DNA from: Fulvimonas soli
GTDB taxonomy: Bacteria; Pseudomonadota; Gammaproteobacteria; Xanthomonadales; Rhodanobacteraceae
Assembly: GCF_003148905.1 (NCBI RefSeq)
Contig: NZ_QGHC01000012.1
Location: forward strand, 18,847 to 82,846
DNA: 64,000 nucleotides
Direction of reading: 5' to 3'
Positions 51,400 to 63,907 of the stretch are shown here, in pieces. The notes beneath the pieces are model-generated. The model saw only the letters and a program-made list of their open reading frames with translations. It was not told the DNA's origin and did no database searches. How positions within the stretch are numbered: position 1 is the stretch's first letter; each line of letters begins with the position of its first letter. A program made the translations under genes and the position numbers.

Positions 51400-51424
51400 C
51401 CCTCTCCCCGGAGGGGAGAGGAAG
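51400..51424. repeat. Dispersed CTCTCCCC palindrome copy
   Basis: CCCTCTCCCC, then GGAGGGGAGAGG, a compact copy 30 bp after the kinase stop. It separates the two-component genes from the efflux operon. Confidence 0.75.
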
Positions 51425-51506
51425 CAAGCCGCCGCACGGATCGCCCTTGGCATTCCTTCATCCTTCGCGGGTCGGCCCGGCGCGCCGCCGCCCCGGCGAC
51501 GCCCAA

Positions 51507-51524
51507 GATGAAAATATCTTCATC
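51507..51524. promoter_or_regulatory. Candidate operator: 18-bp AT-rich palindrome before the RND operon
   Basis: GATGAAAATATCTTCATC has perfect 6-base arms and a nearly symmetric centre. It is a clear AT island in GC-rich sequence, 75 bp upstream of the transporter gene and downstream of the two-component genes. A repressor or the adjacent response regulator could bind here. Confidence 0.45.
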
Positions 51525-51598
51525 GACGCCGGCGCGCCGGGCCGCGTGGCGCGTGGGAAAATTTGCGCGACGCATCATCGCGCTCGGAAACCCCACGC

Positions 51599-54797
<3,199 letters not shown>

Positions 54798-54805
<8 letters not shown>

Positions 54806-55994
54806 CGCCATTCCCACCCCGTCCCCGCAGACGCGCCGGCGCGCGCGGCTTGCCGGCATCGTCGCCGCCGTGGTCGCCGCGCTGGTGGTGGCGCTGGGCC
54901 TGATCGCCCGCGGCGTGGAGGCGCGCAAGCTGCGCCAGTGGACCGACGGGCAGGCGGTGCCCACGGTCAACGCCGTGACGCCGGAGCGGGGCCCCGCCGG
55001 CGACACGCTGACCCTGCCCGGCCGGCTCGAGGCCTACGCCCGCGCGCCGCTGTACGCGCGCGTGAGCGGCTACGTGAAGGCGTGGAAGGCCGACATCGGC
55101 ACGCCGGTGAAGGCGGGCCAGCTGCTGGCCGAGCTGGAGACGCCCGACGTCGACCAGCAGCTCTTGCAGGCGCGCGCCGACCTCGCCAGCGCGCAGGCCA
55201 ACGCCGCGCTGGCCAGGACCACCGCCGAGCGCTGGCAGGCCATGCTCGCCTCCGATTCGGTGTCGCGCCAGGAAGTGGACGAGAAGACCGGCGACTACGC
55301 CGCCAAGCAGGCGCTGGTGAACGCGGCCAAGGCCAACGTCGACCGCCTGGCGGCGACCAAGGACTTCGCCCGCATCGTGGCGCCGTTCGACGGCGTGGTC
55401 ACCGCGCGCAACACCGACGTCGGCGCGCTGGTCAACGCCGGCGCCGGCGGCGGCCCGGAGCTGTTCGAGGTGTCCGATACCCGCAAGCTGCGCGTGTACG
55501 TGCAGGTGCCGCAGAGCTACGCGCCGTCGGTGCGGCCGGGTGCGGCGGCGAAGCTGGCGGTGCCGGAGCATCCCGGCCGCGATTTCCGCGCCCGGGTGGA
55601 GGCCGTCGCGCAGGCGGTGCAGGCCAGCTCCGGCAGCATGCTGGTGCAGCTCATCGTGGACAACGCCGCCGGCGAATTGCTGCCGGGCGGCTACGCCAAC
55701 GTGAGCTTCACGCTGCCCGCCCCGGCGACCGCGCTGCGCATCCCGGCCAGCGCGCTGGTGTTCGACCAGCAGGGCCTGCGCGTGGCGACGCTGGACGGCG
55801 CCGGCAAGGTGAAGTTCAAGACCGTGAGCATCCTGCGCGACCTCGGCAAGTCGGTCGAGATCGGCAGCGGCCTCGACCCCTCCGACCGGGTGATCGACAG
55901 CCCGCCCGACGGCCTGGCCGACGGCGACGCGGTGCAGCTGGCGGGCAAGGACGCGGACGGCAAGCCGGCGGGCAAGACCCATGCGGACGCCTGA
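54798..55994 (+). CDS. RND efflux periplasmic adaptor (membrane fusion protein)
   Basis: Links the inner-membrane pump to the outer-membrane channel. It has 398 residues with an N-terminal membrane anchor ([19 protein letters not shown], about 17-36) rather than a lipobox. The lipoyl half-motif GYVKAWKADIGTPVKAGQLLAELETPD precedes a helical hairpin (about 110-180), then IVAPFDGVVTARNTDVGALV and beta-barrel strands. The start overlaps the transporter gene; the end overlaps the channel gene by 14 bases. All three are translationally coupled. Confidence 0.92.
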
Positions 55995-57438
55995 GCGCGC
56001 GCTGTTCGCGGGCCTGCTCGCCGCCGCGCTGGGCGGCTGCGCGCTGGCGCCGCGCTACCAGCCGCCGGCGGTGCCGGTGGCCGAGGCCTACCAGGCGCAC
56101 GGGCCGTGGCAGCCGGCGCGGCCGGCCGACCGGCTGCCGCGCGACGGCTGGTGGAAGCTCTACGGCGAGGCCGAGCTGGACCGCCTGGAGGACGCGCTCG
56201 GGCGCCGCAACGCCGACCTCGCCGCCGCGCTGGCGCACTACCGGCAGGCGCAGGCGTACAGCGCGCAGGCGCGCGCCGGGCTGTTCCCGCAGGTCGGGCT
56301 GGGCGCCGACGCGCAACGCAATCGCCAGTCCGACACCAAGCCGCTGCGCGGCGCCACCTCGCCGAGCTACTACGACGCCTACACGGTGGACGCGACGATC
56401 GACTACGAGGTCGACCTGTGGGGCCGCGTGCGCGCCGAGGTGGAGGCCGGCCGCGACGAGGCGCTGGCCGTCGCCGCCGACCTCGCCTCCGTGCGGCTCA
56501 GCCTGCAGGCGCAGCTGGCGGACGACTACCTGCAGCTGCGCGGGCTCGACCGGCAGGCGCAGCTGCTGCAGCAGAGCATCGACGCCTACGCCAGGGCGCT
56601 GCAGTTGACGCAGAACCGCCACCAGGGCGGCATCGCCTCCGGGCTGGACGTGGCGCGCGCGCAGACGCAGCTGTCGAACGCGCGCTCGCAGCTGGCGCAG
56701 ACGCAGGCGCAGCGCGAGCTGCTCGAACACGCGGTCGCGGTGCTCGCGGGCGAGTCGCCGTCCGGCTTCCATCTGGCCGCGGCGACGCGGCCGGTGGCGC
56801 TGCCGGCGGTGCCGGCCGGCGTGCCGTCGGAGCTGCTGCAGCGGCGGCCGGACATCGCCGCGGCGGAGCGCCGCGTGGCCGAGGCCAACGCGCGCATCGG
56901 CATCGCCCGCGCCGCCTATTTCCCCTCGCTCACGCTGGCCGCCGTCGGCGGCTGGCAGAGCGACCGCTGGGGCGGGCTCGCCGCCGCGCCCAACCGCTTC
57001 TGGGCGGTCGGCCCCGGCCTGCTGCTCGACCTGTTCGACGGCGGCCGCCGCAAGGCCGGCGTGGAGGCCGCCAAGGCCGCCACCGACGAGGCCGGCGCGC
57101 GCTACCGCGGCGTGGTGCTGGCCGCGTTCCAGCAGGTGGAGGACCAGCTGAGCGTGCTCGACCGGCTGGGCGCGGCGGGCGCGGACCAGAAGGAGGCCGC
57201 CGACGCCGCGCAGCATTCGCTGGACCTGGCGATGGGCCGCTACCGCGCCGGCGCGGTCGACTACCTGGACGTGGTGCAGGCGCAGACCGCCGCGCTCGAC
57301 GCGCAGCGCAGCCTGCTCGACCTCGACACGCGGCGGCTGCGCGCCAGCGTGCAGCTGGTACGCGCGCTGGGCGGCGGCTGGGAGGCCGGGCCGGGCTACG
57401 GCGTGGCGGACGCGAAGCGGGACGAACAGGCGCGCTGA
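55981..57438 (+). CDS. Outer-membrane efflux channel (NodT/OprM-type lipoprotein)
   Basis: The TolC-like exit duct of the tripartite pump. It has 485 residues with lipobox LGGCALAPRYQPP, the standard opening of NodT-type factors, followed by GWWKLYGEAELDRLEDALGRRN. The tandem halves show DYEVDLWGRVRAEVEAG and RRPDIAAAERRVAEANARIGIARAAYFPSL. It ends GPGYGVADAKRDEQAR. It is the last gene of the operon; repeats follow. Confidence 0.93.
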   Translation: MRTPERALFAGLLAAALGGCALAPRYQPPAVPVAEAYQAHGPWQPARPADRLPRDGWWKLYGEAELDRLEDALGRRNADLAAALAHYRQAQAYSAQARAGLFPQVGLGADAQRNRQSDTKPLRGATSPSYYDAYTVDATIDYEVDLWGRVRAEVEAGRDEALAVAADLASVRLSLQAQLADDYLQLRGLDRQAQLLQQSIDAYARALQLTQNRHQGGIASGLDVARAQTQLSNARSQLAQTQAQRELLEHAVAVLAGESPSGFHLAAATRPVALPAVPAGVPSELLQRRPDIAAAERRVAEANARIGIARAAYFPSLTLAAVGGWQSDRWGGLAAAPNRFWAVGPGLLLDLFDGGRRKAGVEAAKAATDEAGARYRGVVLAAFQQVEDQLSVLDRLGAAGADQKEAADAAQHSLDLAMGRYRAGAVDYLDVVQAQTAALDAQRSLLDLDTRRLRASVQLVRALGGGWEAGPGYGVADAKRDEQAR

Positions 57439-57442
57439 CGCC

Positions 57443-57567
57443 GCCTTGCTCCCTCTCCCCGGAGGGGAGAGGAGGCGCAGTTGCCGCGCGCTTTCGCAAG
57501 CACCGCCTTGCGTCCTCTCCCCTGCGGGGAGAGGACGCACGATTGCCGTGGGCTTTCGCAAGATTGC
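57443..57567. repeat. Tandem 62-bp repeat carrying CTCTCCCC palindromes
   Basis: Two units (from 57443 and 57505) each contain GCCTTGC, a CTCTCCCC/GGGGAGAG palindrome and a CTTTCGCAAG segment. A third unit begins at 57566 and is cut short. It lies between the convergent efflux operon and tal. Confidence 0.8.
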
Positions 57568-57631
57568 CTTTCACCGGTTCCCATGTGCTCCACAAGAAAA
57601 GGGAAGCGGTGACTCGCAGCCCCCGCCGCGC

Positions 57632-58585
57632 CTACAGCTTCTCCATCAGCAGCGCCTCCAGCTTGCGCTGGTCGGCGGCGAACTTGCGGATGCCCTCGGC
57701 CAGCTTGTCGGTGGCCATCGCGTCCTCGTTGTGCTCCCAGTGGAAGGTCGGCTCGGCAAGCGGCGCGGGCGGCTCCTGGCGGTGGCCGTCGTCGGCCAGC
57801 ACGCGCGGCAGCTCGCCGTGCGCGGCGTCGAGCTGTTCCAGCAGCTCGGGGCTGATGGTGAGGCGGTCGCAGCCGGCCAGCGCCTGGATCTGGCCGATGT
57901 TGCGGAAGCTCGCGCCCATCACCACGGTGGGATAGCCGTGGCGCTTGTAGTAGGCGTAGATGCGCCGCACCGACCGCACGCCGGGGTCTTCCTCCGGCGC
58001 GTACTGCTTCACGCCGGAGTTGGCCACGTACCAGTCGAGGATGCGCCCCACGAACGGCGAGATCAGGAACACGCCGGCCTCGGCGCAGGCGCGCGCCTGC
58101 GCGAAGGAGAACAGCAGGGTGAGGTTGCAGTCGATGCCGCGCCGCTGCAGCGTCTCGGCGGCGCGGATGCCGGCCCAGGTGGAGGCGATCTTGATCAGGA
58201 TGCGCTCGCGCGCGATGCCGGCCTGCTCGTACAGGCCGGCCAGGTGCTCGGCCTTGGCGACGGTGGCGTCGGTGTCGAAGGACAGCCGCGCGTCCACCTC
58301 GGTGGAGATGCGGCCGGGGATCAGCTCCAGGATCCTGCGGCCCACCGCCACCGCCAGGTGGTCGCCGGCGTCGGCGACCTGCCGCTCGCGCGGGCCGCCG
58401 CGCCGCCGCGCCCAGTCCAGCGATTCCTCCAGCAGCGGCGCGTAGGCCGGCAGCGAGGCGGCCTTGAGCAGCAGCGAGGGGTTGGTGGTGGCGTCCACCG
58501 GGCGGTAGCGGGCGATCGCGTCGATGTCGCCGGTGTCGGCGACCACGGTGGTGTACTGGCGCAGCTGTTCGAGTTGGGTGGGCAC
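57632..58585 (-). CDS. tal: Transaldolase (TalB type)
   Basis: Pentose phosphate pathway enzyme exchanging a dihydroxyacetone unit between sugar phosphates through a lysine Schiff base. It has 317 residues, the same as E. coli TalB. Signs are [16 protein letters not shown] near the N-terminus, [23 protein letters not shown] with the catalytic Lys near 133, [23 protein letters not shown] and [18 protein letters not shown]. The GTG at 58585 ([15 protein letters not shown]) is the family start. It lies 35 bp below ndh on the same strand. Confidence 0.96.
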   Translation of the reverse strand: MPTQLEQLRQYTTVVADTGDIDAIARYRPVDATTNPSLLLKAASLPAYAPLLEESLDWARRRGGPRERQVADAGDHLAVAVGRRILELIPGRISTEVDARLSFDTDATVAKAEHLAGLYEQAGIARERILIKIASTWAGIRAAETLQRRGIDCNLTLLFSFAQARACAEAGVFLISPFVGRILDWYVANSGVKQYAPEEDPGVRSVRRIYAYYKRHGYPTVVMGASFRNIGQIQALAGCDRLTISPELLEQLDAAHGELPRVLADDGHRQEPPAPLAEPTFHWEHNEDAMATDKLAEGIRKFAADQRKLEALLMEKL

Positions 58586-58620
58586 GGGGCGGGTTCCGGT
58601 CGGTCGCGTGGGGGAAACGC

Positions 58621-59907
58621 CTATTCTGCGGGCGCCGCGCCGCCAGTCAAAGCCGGCGGGCCTTCCGCGACGACGCGCGCGTGGCGCTGGTAGGTCCAGT
58701 ACGACCACGCCCAGTCCAGCAGCACCACCAGCCGGTTGCGGAAGCCGATCAGGAAGTAGGCGTGGGCCAGCAGCCACACCCACCAGGCGGGCAGGCCCGA
58801 CAGTTTCACCCGCCCGAACTGCGCCACCGCCGCCATGCGGCCGATGGTGGCCAGCGTGCCCTGGTCGCGGTAGCGGAACGGCTGCGCGGCGGCCTCGCCG
58901 CGCAGCCGCGCGCGGATCCGCGCGGCGACGTAGCGGCCCATCTGCTTGGCGGCGGGCGCCACGCCGGGCACCGGGCGGCCGTCGGGCCGCGCCACGCTGG
59001 CGAGGTCGCCGATCACGAACACCTCCGGGTGGCCGGGCAGCGACAGGTCGGGCATCACCTGCACGCGCCCGGCGCGGTCGCAGGGCGCGCCCAGCATGCG
59101 GCCCACCGGCGAGGCGGCCACGCCCGCGGCCCACAGCACGGTGCGCGCCTCGACGCGCTCGCCGCCCAGCGTCACGCCGCGCGCGTCGACGGCAGTGACC
59201 GCCGCGCCGGTGCGCACGCGCACGCCCAGCGCCTCCAGCTGCCGCCGCGCCTTCTCCGACAGCGCGGGATCGAACGCGGGCAGCAGGCGCGGTCCGGCCT
59301 CGACCAGCAGCACCTCGGCGCGGCGCGGGTCGGCGCGGCGGAACTCGCGCGGCAGCGTGTGGCGGGCGATCTCGGCCAGCGTGCCGGCCAGCTCCACGCC
59401 GGTGGCGCCGCCGCCGACCACCACGAAGTCGAGCCAGGGCTGGCGCCGCGCCGGGTCGTCCTCGCGCTCGGCCTGCTCGAAGGCGAGCAGCACGCGGCGG
59501 CGGATCTCGAAGGCGTCGTCCAGCGTCTTCAGGCCCGGCGCGTGCGGCGCCCAGTCGTCGTGGCCGAAGTAGGCGTGCGTGGCGCCGGTGGCGACGACCA
59601 GGTAGTCGTAGTCGAGCGGCCCCTGCGCCAGTCGCACGCGCCTCCTGTCCGGCTCGACGCCGACCACCTCGTCCAGCAGCACGGTGGCGTTGGCCTGCCG
59701 GCGCAGGATGTGCCGCAGCGGCGCGGCGATCGACGGCGCGGAGAGGCCCGCGGTGGCGACCTGGTAGAGCAGCGGCTGGAACAGGTGGTGGTTGCGCCGG
59801 TCCACCAGGGTGACGCGCACCGGCGCGCCGGCCAGCGCGCGGGCGGCGGCCAGGCCGCCGAAGCCGCCGCCCAGGATCACCACGTGCGCTTGCGTGTCGG
59901 GAGCCAT
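58621..59907 (-). CDS. ndh: Type II NADH dehydrogenase (non-proton-pumping)
   Basis: Membrane-associated flavoenzyme passing electrons from NADH to quinone. It has 428 residues. The N-terminal FAD motif is [33 protein letters not shown] and [18 protein letters not shown] follow, then the NADH Rossmann motif [25 protein letters not shown] is the second FAD contact. The C-terminal helix region [25 protein letters not shown] is hydrophobic and would bind the membrane. It may be cotranscribed with tal. Confidence 0.93.
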   Translation of the reverse strand: MAPDTQAHVVILGGGFGGLAAARALAGAPVRVTLVDRRNHHLFQPLLYQVATAGLSAPSIAAPLRHILRRQANATVLLDEVVGVEPDRRRVRLAQGPLDYDYLVVATGATHAYFGHDDWAPHAPGLKTLDDAFEIRRRVLLAFEQAEREDDPARRQPWLDFVVVGGGATGVELAGTLAEIARHTLPREFRRADPRRAEVLLVEAGPRLLPAFDPALSEKARRQLEALGVRVRTGAAVTAVDARGVTLGGERVEARTVLWAAGVAASPVGRMLGAPCDRAGRVQVMPDLSLPGHPEVFVIGDLASVARPDGRPVPGVAPAAKQMGRYVAARIRARLRGEAAAQPFRYRDQGTLATIGRMAAVAQFGRVKLSGLPAWWVWLLAHAYFLIGFRNRLVVLLDWAWSYWTYQRHARVVAEGPPALTGGAAPAE

Positions 59908-59980
59908 GCCGTTCTTCCGGAAGCGGGGATCGATGCGGAGATGGCGTCGCCCGCGCCGCCGCGCAAGCGCCGGTCTTCGG

Positions 59981-62155
59981 TCAGTACAGGTCGACCGGAT
60001 CGACGTCCAGCGACCAGCGTACCCGGCGCGCGGCGGGCAGCGTGCCCAGCGCGGCGGCCCACGGGCGCAGCGCGGCGTGCAGCCCGCCGCGGCGGTCGGC
60101 CTCCAGCAGCAGCTGGCCGCGCGCGCGGCCGGCGCGCAGCGGCATCGGCGCGGGCATCGGGCCCAGCACGCGCAGGTCGCCGCCGGCGGGCAGCGCGGCG
60201 GCGGCCGCGGCGAGGAAGTCGTCCACCGCCGCGCGCTGGTGCGCCTCGGCGCGCAGCAGCGCCTGGTGGGCGTAGGGCGGCAGCGCGGCGAGCCGGCGCT
60301 CGGTCAGCAGCTCGCGCGCCGCCGCGGCGTAGCCCTGCGCCAGCAGGCTGCGCAGCAGCGGGTGGTCGGGGTGGTGGGTCTGCAGCAGCACGCGGCCGGG
60401 CTTGGCGGCGCGGCCGGCGCGGCCGGCCACCTGCACCACCAGCTGCGCCAGCCGCTCGCCGGCGCGGAAGTCCACGCTGTGCAGGCCCTCGTCCACGCCG
60501 ACGATGGCGACCAGGGTGAGGTTGGGCAGGTCGTGGCCCTTGGCCAGCATCTGCGTGCCGACCAGGATCGCGGGCTGGTCCTCGCGCAGCCCGTCCAGCA
60601 GCCGCTCGAAGGCGTCGCGCCGGCGCGTGGTCTCGCGGTCGATGCGCAGCACCGGCGTCTGCGGGAAACAGGCGGCCAGCGCCTGCTCCAGCCGCTCGGT
60701 GCCCTGGCCCTGCGGCTTCAGCTCGGCGGCGCCGCAGGCGGGGCAGGTCGCGGGCAGATGCGCGCGGTGGCCGCAGTGGTGGCACAGCAGCTCGCGCCGC
60801 GCCGCGTGCAGGGTCAGCGGGCGCTCGCAGCGCGGGCACTGCGCGTGCCAGCCGCAGGCGTGGCACAGCAGCACCGGCGCGTAGCCGCGGCGGTTCCTGA
60901 ACACCAGCGCCTGCTCGCCGCGCGCCACGGCCTCGCCCACCGCGGCGAGCAGCGCGGGCGAGAGGCCGTGCTCCAGACGCTGCGCGCGCATGTCCACGAT
61001 CTGCACCTGCGGCGGCCGCGCCGCGCGCGGGCGGGCGCGCAGGTGCAGCGCGCGGTAGCGGCCGGCCTCCACGTTGGCCAGCGTCTCCAGCGAGGGCGTG
61101 GCCGAGCCCAGCAGCGCCGGCACGCCCAGCGCGCGCGCGCGCACCAGCGCGAGGTCGCGCGCGTGGTAGCGGAAGCCCTCCTGCTGCTTGTAGGCGCCGT
61201 CGTGCTCCTCGTCCACGATGACCAGCCCGGCCTGCGGCAGCGGGGTGAACACCGCCGAGCGGGTGCCCAGGATCACCCGCGCCTCGCCGCTCCTCGCGCG
61301 CAGCCAGGCGCGGGCGCGCTCGCCCTCGGCCAGGTTGGAGTGCAGCACCTCCACCGGCACGCCCAGGCGCTCGCGCAGGCGGCGCACGGTCTGCGGCGCC
61401 AGGCCGATCTCCGGCACCAGCAGCAGGCTTTGCTTCCCCTGCGCCAGCGCCTGCGCGATCAGCGCCAGGTACACCTCGGTCTTGCCGCTGCCGGTGACGC
61501 CATCGAGCAGGAACGGCTGGAAGCGGCCGAAGCTGGCCGCCACCGCGTCCACCGCGGCCCGCTGCTCGGGGCCGAGCGGCGGCGCGGGCGTGGCCGGCGC
61601 CGCCGGCGCGGGCGGCGGCGCGGCGCGGGCGATCAGCCCGGCGGCCGCCAGCCGGCGGGCGGCCGCGCGCCAGCCGGGCAGGGCGGCGTCCAGGGTGCCG
61701 GCGGCGGCGGCGCCATCCGCGCCGGCGAGGAAGCGCAGCAGGTCGCGGCTGCCGCCGCGCCGGCTGCCGGCGTCGAGCGCGCTGCGGCCGGCGGTGGTCA
61801 GGGTCCAGGCTTCCTCGTGCAGCTCGGGCAGCGGGCGCGGCTCGCGCAGCGCCAGCGGCAGCGCGTTGGCGTAGGCCTCGCCGGGCGCGCCCAGCCAGTA
61901 GTCGGCGGCCCAGGCCACGCTGGCGAGCAGTTCGGCGTCCAGCAGCGGCGTCCCGTCCAGCACGCGCAGCAGCGGCTTGAGCCGGGCGGGCTCGACCTCG
62001 GCATGGTCGCGCACGTCCGCCACCACCCCGACCAGGCGGCGGCGCCCGAACGGCACCAGCACCCGGCTGCCCGGCGCCGGCGGCACCGGGCCGGGCAGGT
62101 AGTCGAACAGGCTGGGCACGGGCACCGGCAGGGCGACGCGGACGACGGCAGGCAT
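59981..62155 (-). CDS. priA: Primosomal protein N' (replication restart helicase PriA)
   Basis: A 3'-5' helicase that reloads the replisome at stalled forks. It has 724 residues (E. coli 732). The N-terminal DNA-binding domain begins MPAVVRVALPVPVPSLFDYL. The helicase has Walker A LDGVTGSGKTEVYL and Walker B VIVDEEHDGAYKQ. The zinc-binding insert has eight Cys in CHACGWHAQCPRCERPL and CHHCGHRAHLPATCPACG. Later motifs are GTQMLAKGHDLPNLTLV and QVAGRAGRA. The start at 62155 has GAGGTG six bases upstream; the longer frame runs into non-coding DNA. DnaA boxes lie in its upstream region. Confidence 0.95.
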   Translation of the reverse strand: MPAVVRVALPVPVPSLFDYLPGPVPPAPGSRVLVPFGRRRLVGVVADVRDHAEVEPARLKPLLRVLDGTPLLDAELLASVAWAADYWLGAPGEAYANALPLALREPRPLPELHEEAWTLTTAGRSALDAGSRRGGSRDLLRFLAGADGAAAAGTLDAALPGWRAAARRLAAAGLIARAAPPPAPAAPATPAPPLGPEQRAAVDAVAASFGRFQPFLLDGVTGSGKTEVYLALIAQALAQGKQSLLLVPEIGLAPQTVRRLRERLGVPVEVLHSNLAEGERARAWLRARSGEARVILGTRSAVFTPLPQAGLVIVDEEHDGAYKQQEGFRYHARDLALVRARALGVPALLGSATPSLETLANVEAGRYRALHLRARPRAARPPQVQIVDMRAQRLEHGLSPALLAAVGEAVARGEQALVFRNRRGYAPVLLCHACGWHAQCPRCERPLTLHAARRELLCHHCGHRAHLPATCPACGAAELKPQGQGTERLEQALAACFPQTPVLRIDRETTRRRDAFERLLDGLREDQPAILVGTQMLAKGHDLPNLTLVAIVGVDEGLHSVDFRAGERLAQLVVQVAGRAGRAAKPGRVLLQTHHPDHPLLRSLLAQGYAAAARELLTERRLAALPPYAHQALLRAEAHQRAAVDDFLAAAAAALPAGGDLRVLGPMPAPMPLRAGRARGQLLLEADRRGGLHAALRPWAAALGTLPAARRVRWSLDVDPVDLY

Positions 62156-62317
62156 GGACACCTCGCGGCGGGCCAGTGTAGCAACCGGCGGCGGCGCCCC
62201 CGCGCCGCTGCGCGATTGGCCCGGGACATTCGCGGTCGCGGCGGCCCTGGGCGGGCCATTGCTGCCGGCCGGCTCAGCATCTTCCATTAAGTCCCTCTGC
62301 ATCGGGGAAATTTTCGT

Positions 62318-62595
62318 TTATCCACAGATGCTGTGGATAAGTCTGTGGATCGGCCGGGGGCAGGCGGGTGTCAGGCCCGTGATGACGGCCTTCGGCACAT
62401 ACTGGTCAAAATTTAGCCAACCAAAAACTTCATTTCAATTCAACAAGTTGCGTTGACTCGTTGGCGAGGGGTCATGGATTTGCCACCAAGTCCCCGCCCG
62501 CCTTGACAGCTCCGTGATGCTGTGCAAAACCCTCGGCGCCGGCGCTCCGCGGGGGCGCGAAGCTGAACGGCCGCGGCGGCTTTTTTTGTGGATAA
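62318..62595. promoter_or_regulatory. Cluster of DnaA boxes in the 0.5-kb region upstream of priA
   Basis: Perfect boxes are TTATCCACA at 62318-62326, its inverse TGTGGATAA at 62332-62340 (a 9-5-9 palindrome), and TGTGGATAA at 62587-62595. A weaker TGTGGATCG follows at 62344. Between them the DNA is unusually AT-rich (62395-62455). A GC stem then T-run at about 62568-62587 looks like a terminator. The stretch 62156-62659 has no gene. Confidence 0.6.
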
Positions 62596-62659
62596 TTGCT
62601 AATGAATCTGGATCAAAAGTGGGTGGAGTTCGGAAGTTGGCGTCACCCGCAAGGGCTGG

Positions 62660-63056
62660 AGGTGTTATCACGAAGCGGTAGCAAACTTCGCCCAGATAAA
62701 AGGATGGAAGTGTTTGTGCCGGGCGATGGGCATGGCCTTGACTTGGCCGTTGCGCTTGATGATCCCGGACACCCTCATCTTGCAAGCGGCACCCATCCCC
62801 GCCTGCTGTGGCGGGCCCGCCAAACGTGGTTTCGTCACATTCCAGCGCTCCGGTATACGGCTCACGCCAGTGCTCGGCATAGGCGCAACAAGCGCAACGG
62901 ACGGTAGAACTTCTCGACCGTGGCAGCACTGCACACCGGCTGGAAGCGTTGACGATAGACCGGCACGCCCAGCATGAGGCACTCGATTAAGCGACGCTTC
63001 TGGGCCGTGCTCAGTCGCACGACATTCCAGGTGCGCATTCCCGTCAGACTGAACAT
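62660..63056 (-). pseudogene. IS1595-family transposase relic, frameshifted and internally deleted
   Basis: Pieces of one transposase lie in order on the minus strand but in different frames. First comes an N-terminal part with ECLMLGVPVYRQRFQPVCSA and VEKFYRPLRLLRLC (63056 to about 62890). Next is YTGALECDETTFGG (about 62857-62816), which keeps the CDET/FGG hallmark of IS1595 transposases. Then comes ACKMRVSGIIKRNGQVKAMPI (about 62784-62722). Finally FYLGEVCYRF (62701-62672) matches the usual C-terminal LAETCYRF. The section between KAMPI and FYLGE, which normally holds over 80 residues, is missing. It cannot make a functional protein. Confidence 0.75.
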
Positions 63057-63211
63057 TGATTCCGGCGAGCACTGAGCAACCTACCGGCGCTAATCGGGTC
63101 CTCGCGGACTGGCCGATGGCATATTCCCTAGCCGTAGCGCTGCGGGTCGCTTGCCAAGAATTCGACCTCGCCTCCACGCTTCCCGCATCACGTGCCGAGG
63201 GAAGTGGGTAC

Positions 63212-63466
63212 ATGCAAGAGTGGAGGCGCTTTGAAGTGCTAGCAGCCATAGCTTTACTGGCCGGTTGCGCTACGTCTTCCCACATGACTCCGGAGCAGCG
63301 GGCCGCGGCCATCCGACAGCGAGCCGCCAACCATGACCAGGCCATGGCTCAGTGGACCGGCCGCGACGTCAGCGATCTCATCGTGAGTAAGGGTCAACCA
63401 CTCAAGGTCGAAGCCCTTCCTAACGGCAAGCAGGTGTACACGTGGGGCGGTGGTATACATGCCTGA
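63212..63466 (+). CDS. Small hypothetical lipoprotein
   Basis: An 84-residue protein starting MQEWRRFEVLAAIALLAGCA. It has a clear lipoprotein signal (ALLAGC), so the mature form begins at Cys19 or so. The remainder has RAANHDQAMAQWTGRDVSDLI and VEALPNGKQVYTWGGG, resembling many small envelope lipoproteins in which a DLI..WG.P..v..l.nG..vYtW pattern recurs. Function unknown. It stands alone between IS debris; the frame is open upstream but similarity starts at the signal. Its GC content is lower than that of the housekeeping genes. Confidence 0.65.
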   Translation: MQEWRRFEVLAAIALLAGCATSSHMTPEQRAAAIRQRAANHDQAMAQWTGRDVSDLIVSKGQPLKVEALPNGKQVYTWGGGIHA

Positions 63467-63783
63467 GACCCCCGCAATGGTCAGGACATAGGCTATACGT
63501 GTCTTGAGCGGTATATCGTGGACCCGACGACTCACATCATCCAGAGCCACGCTACGCCAGGTTGCTAGCCCAGCTTGTTCAATAACAGCGGTGAGCCTCA
63601 CAACGGCATACTGTTCAGGCCGCACCGTTACGGTGTTCAGCCTTCACCGGAATCCGCACCCAGGCTCGCGCTGCAGGCCGGAAACAGTGCCCGCAGACGC
63701 GGCACCTGAGCCAACCATCGGTTAGTGGCCAGAACCTTGCATGATCATGGACAGGACACTCCAGATCCATGGAGTATTACCTA
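63467..63783. other. Gene-free stretch of low coding signal
   Basis: No convincing ORF, RNA or repeat is visible here. Base composition is closer to even than in the rest of the window, with scattered stops in all frames. It is probably decayed mobile or foreign DNA. Confidence 0.5.
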
Positions 63784-63803
63784 GGGCCTGTCATCAATTG
63801 ACT
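63784..63803. repeat. Solo IS5-type end, duplicate of the one at 63908
   Basis: GGGCCTGTCATCAATTGA, preceded by CTAG, differs at one base from the terminal sequence of the adjacent IS5-family element and has the same orientation. No transposase body is attached, so it is a remnant or a target of nested insertion. Confidence 0.6.
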
Positions 63804-63907
63804 GAATAGGCGGAATTGGGTTTTTCTTGCAAGCGCTGCCGTTCAATGACCCGCGGATTCAACTCTGAAGTGCACCACCCGATCGCGTGGAGAGGCCCAG
63901 GCGCGCT

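Noticed and set aside
62435..62929. 164-residue minus-strand protein
   Set aside because: It mixes genuine transposase pieces (CDETTFGG, FYLGEVCYRF) with frameshifted nonsense and runs into non-coding DNA; treated as part of the IS1595 relic.
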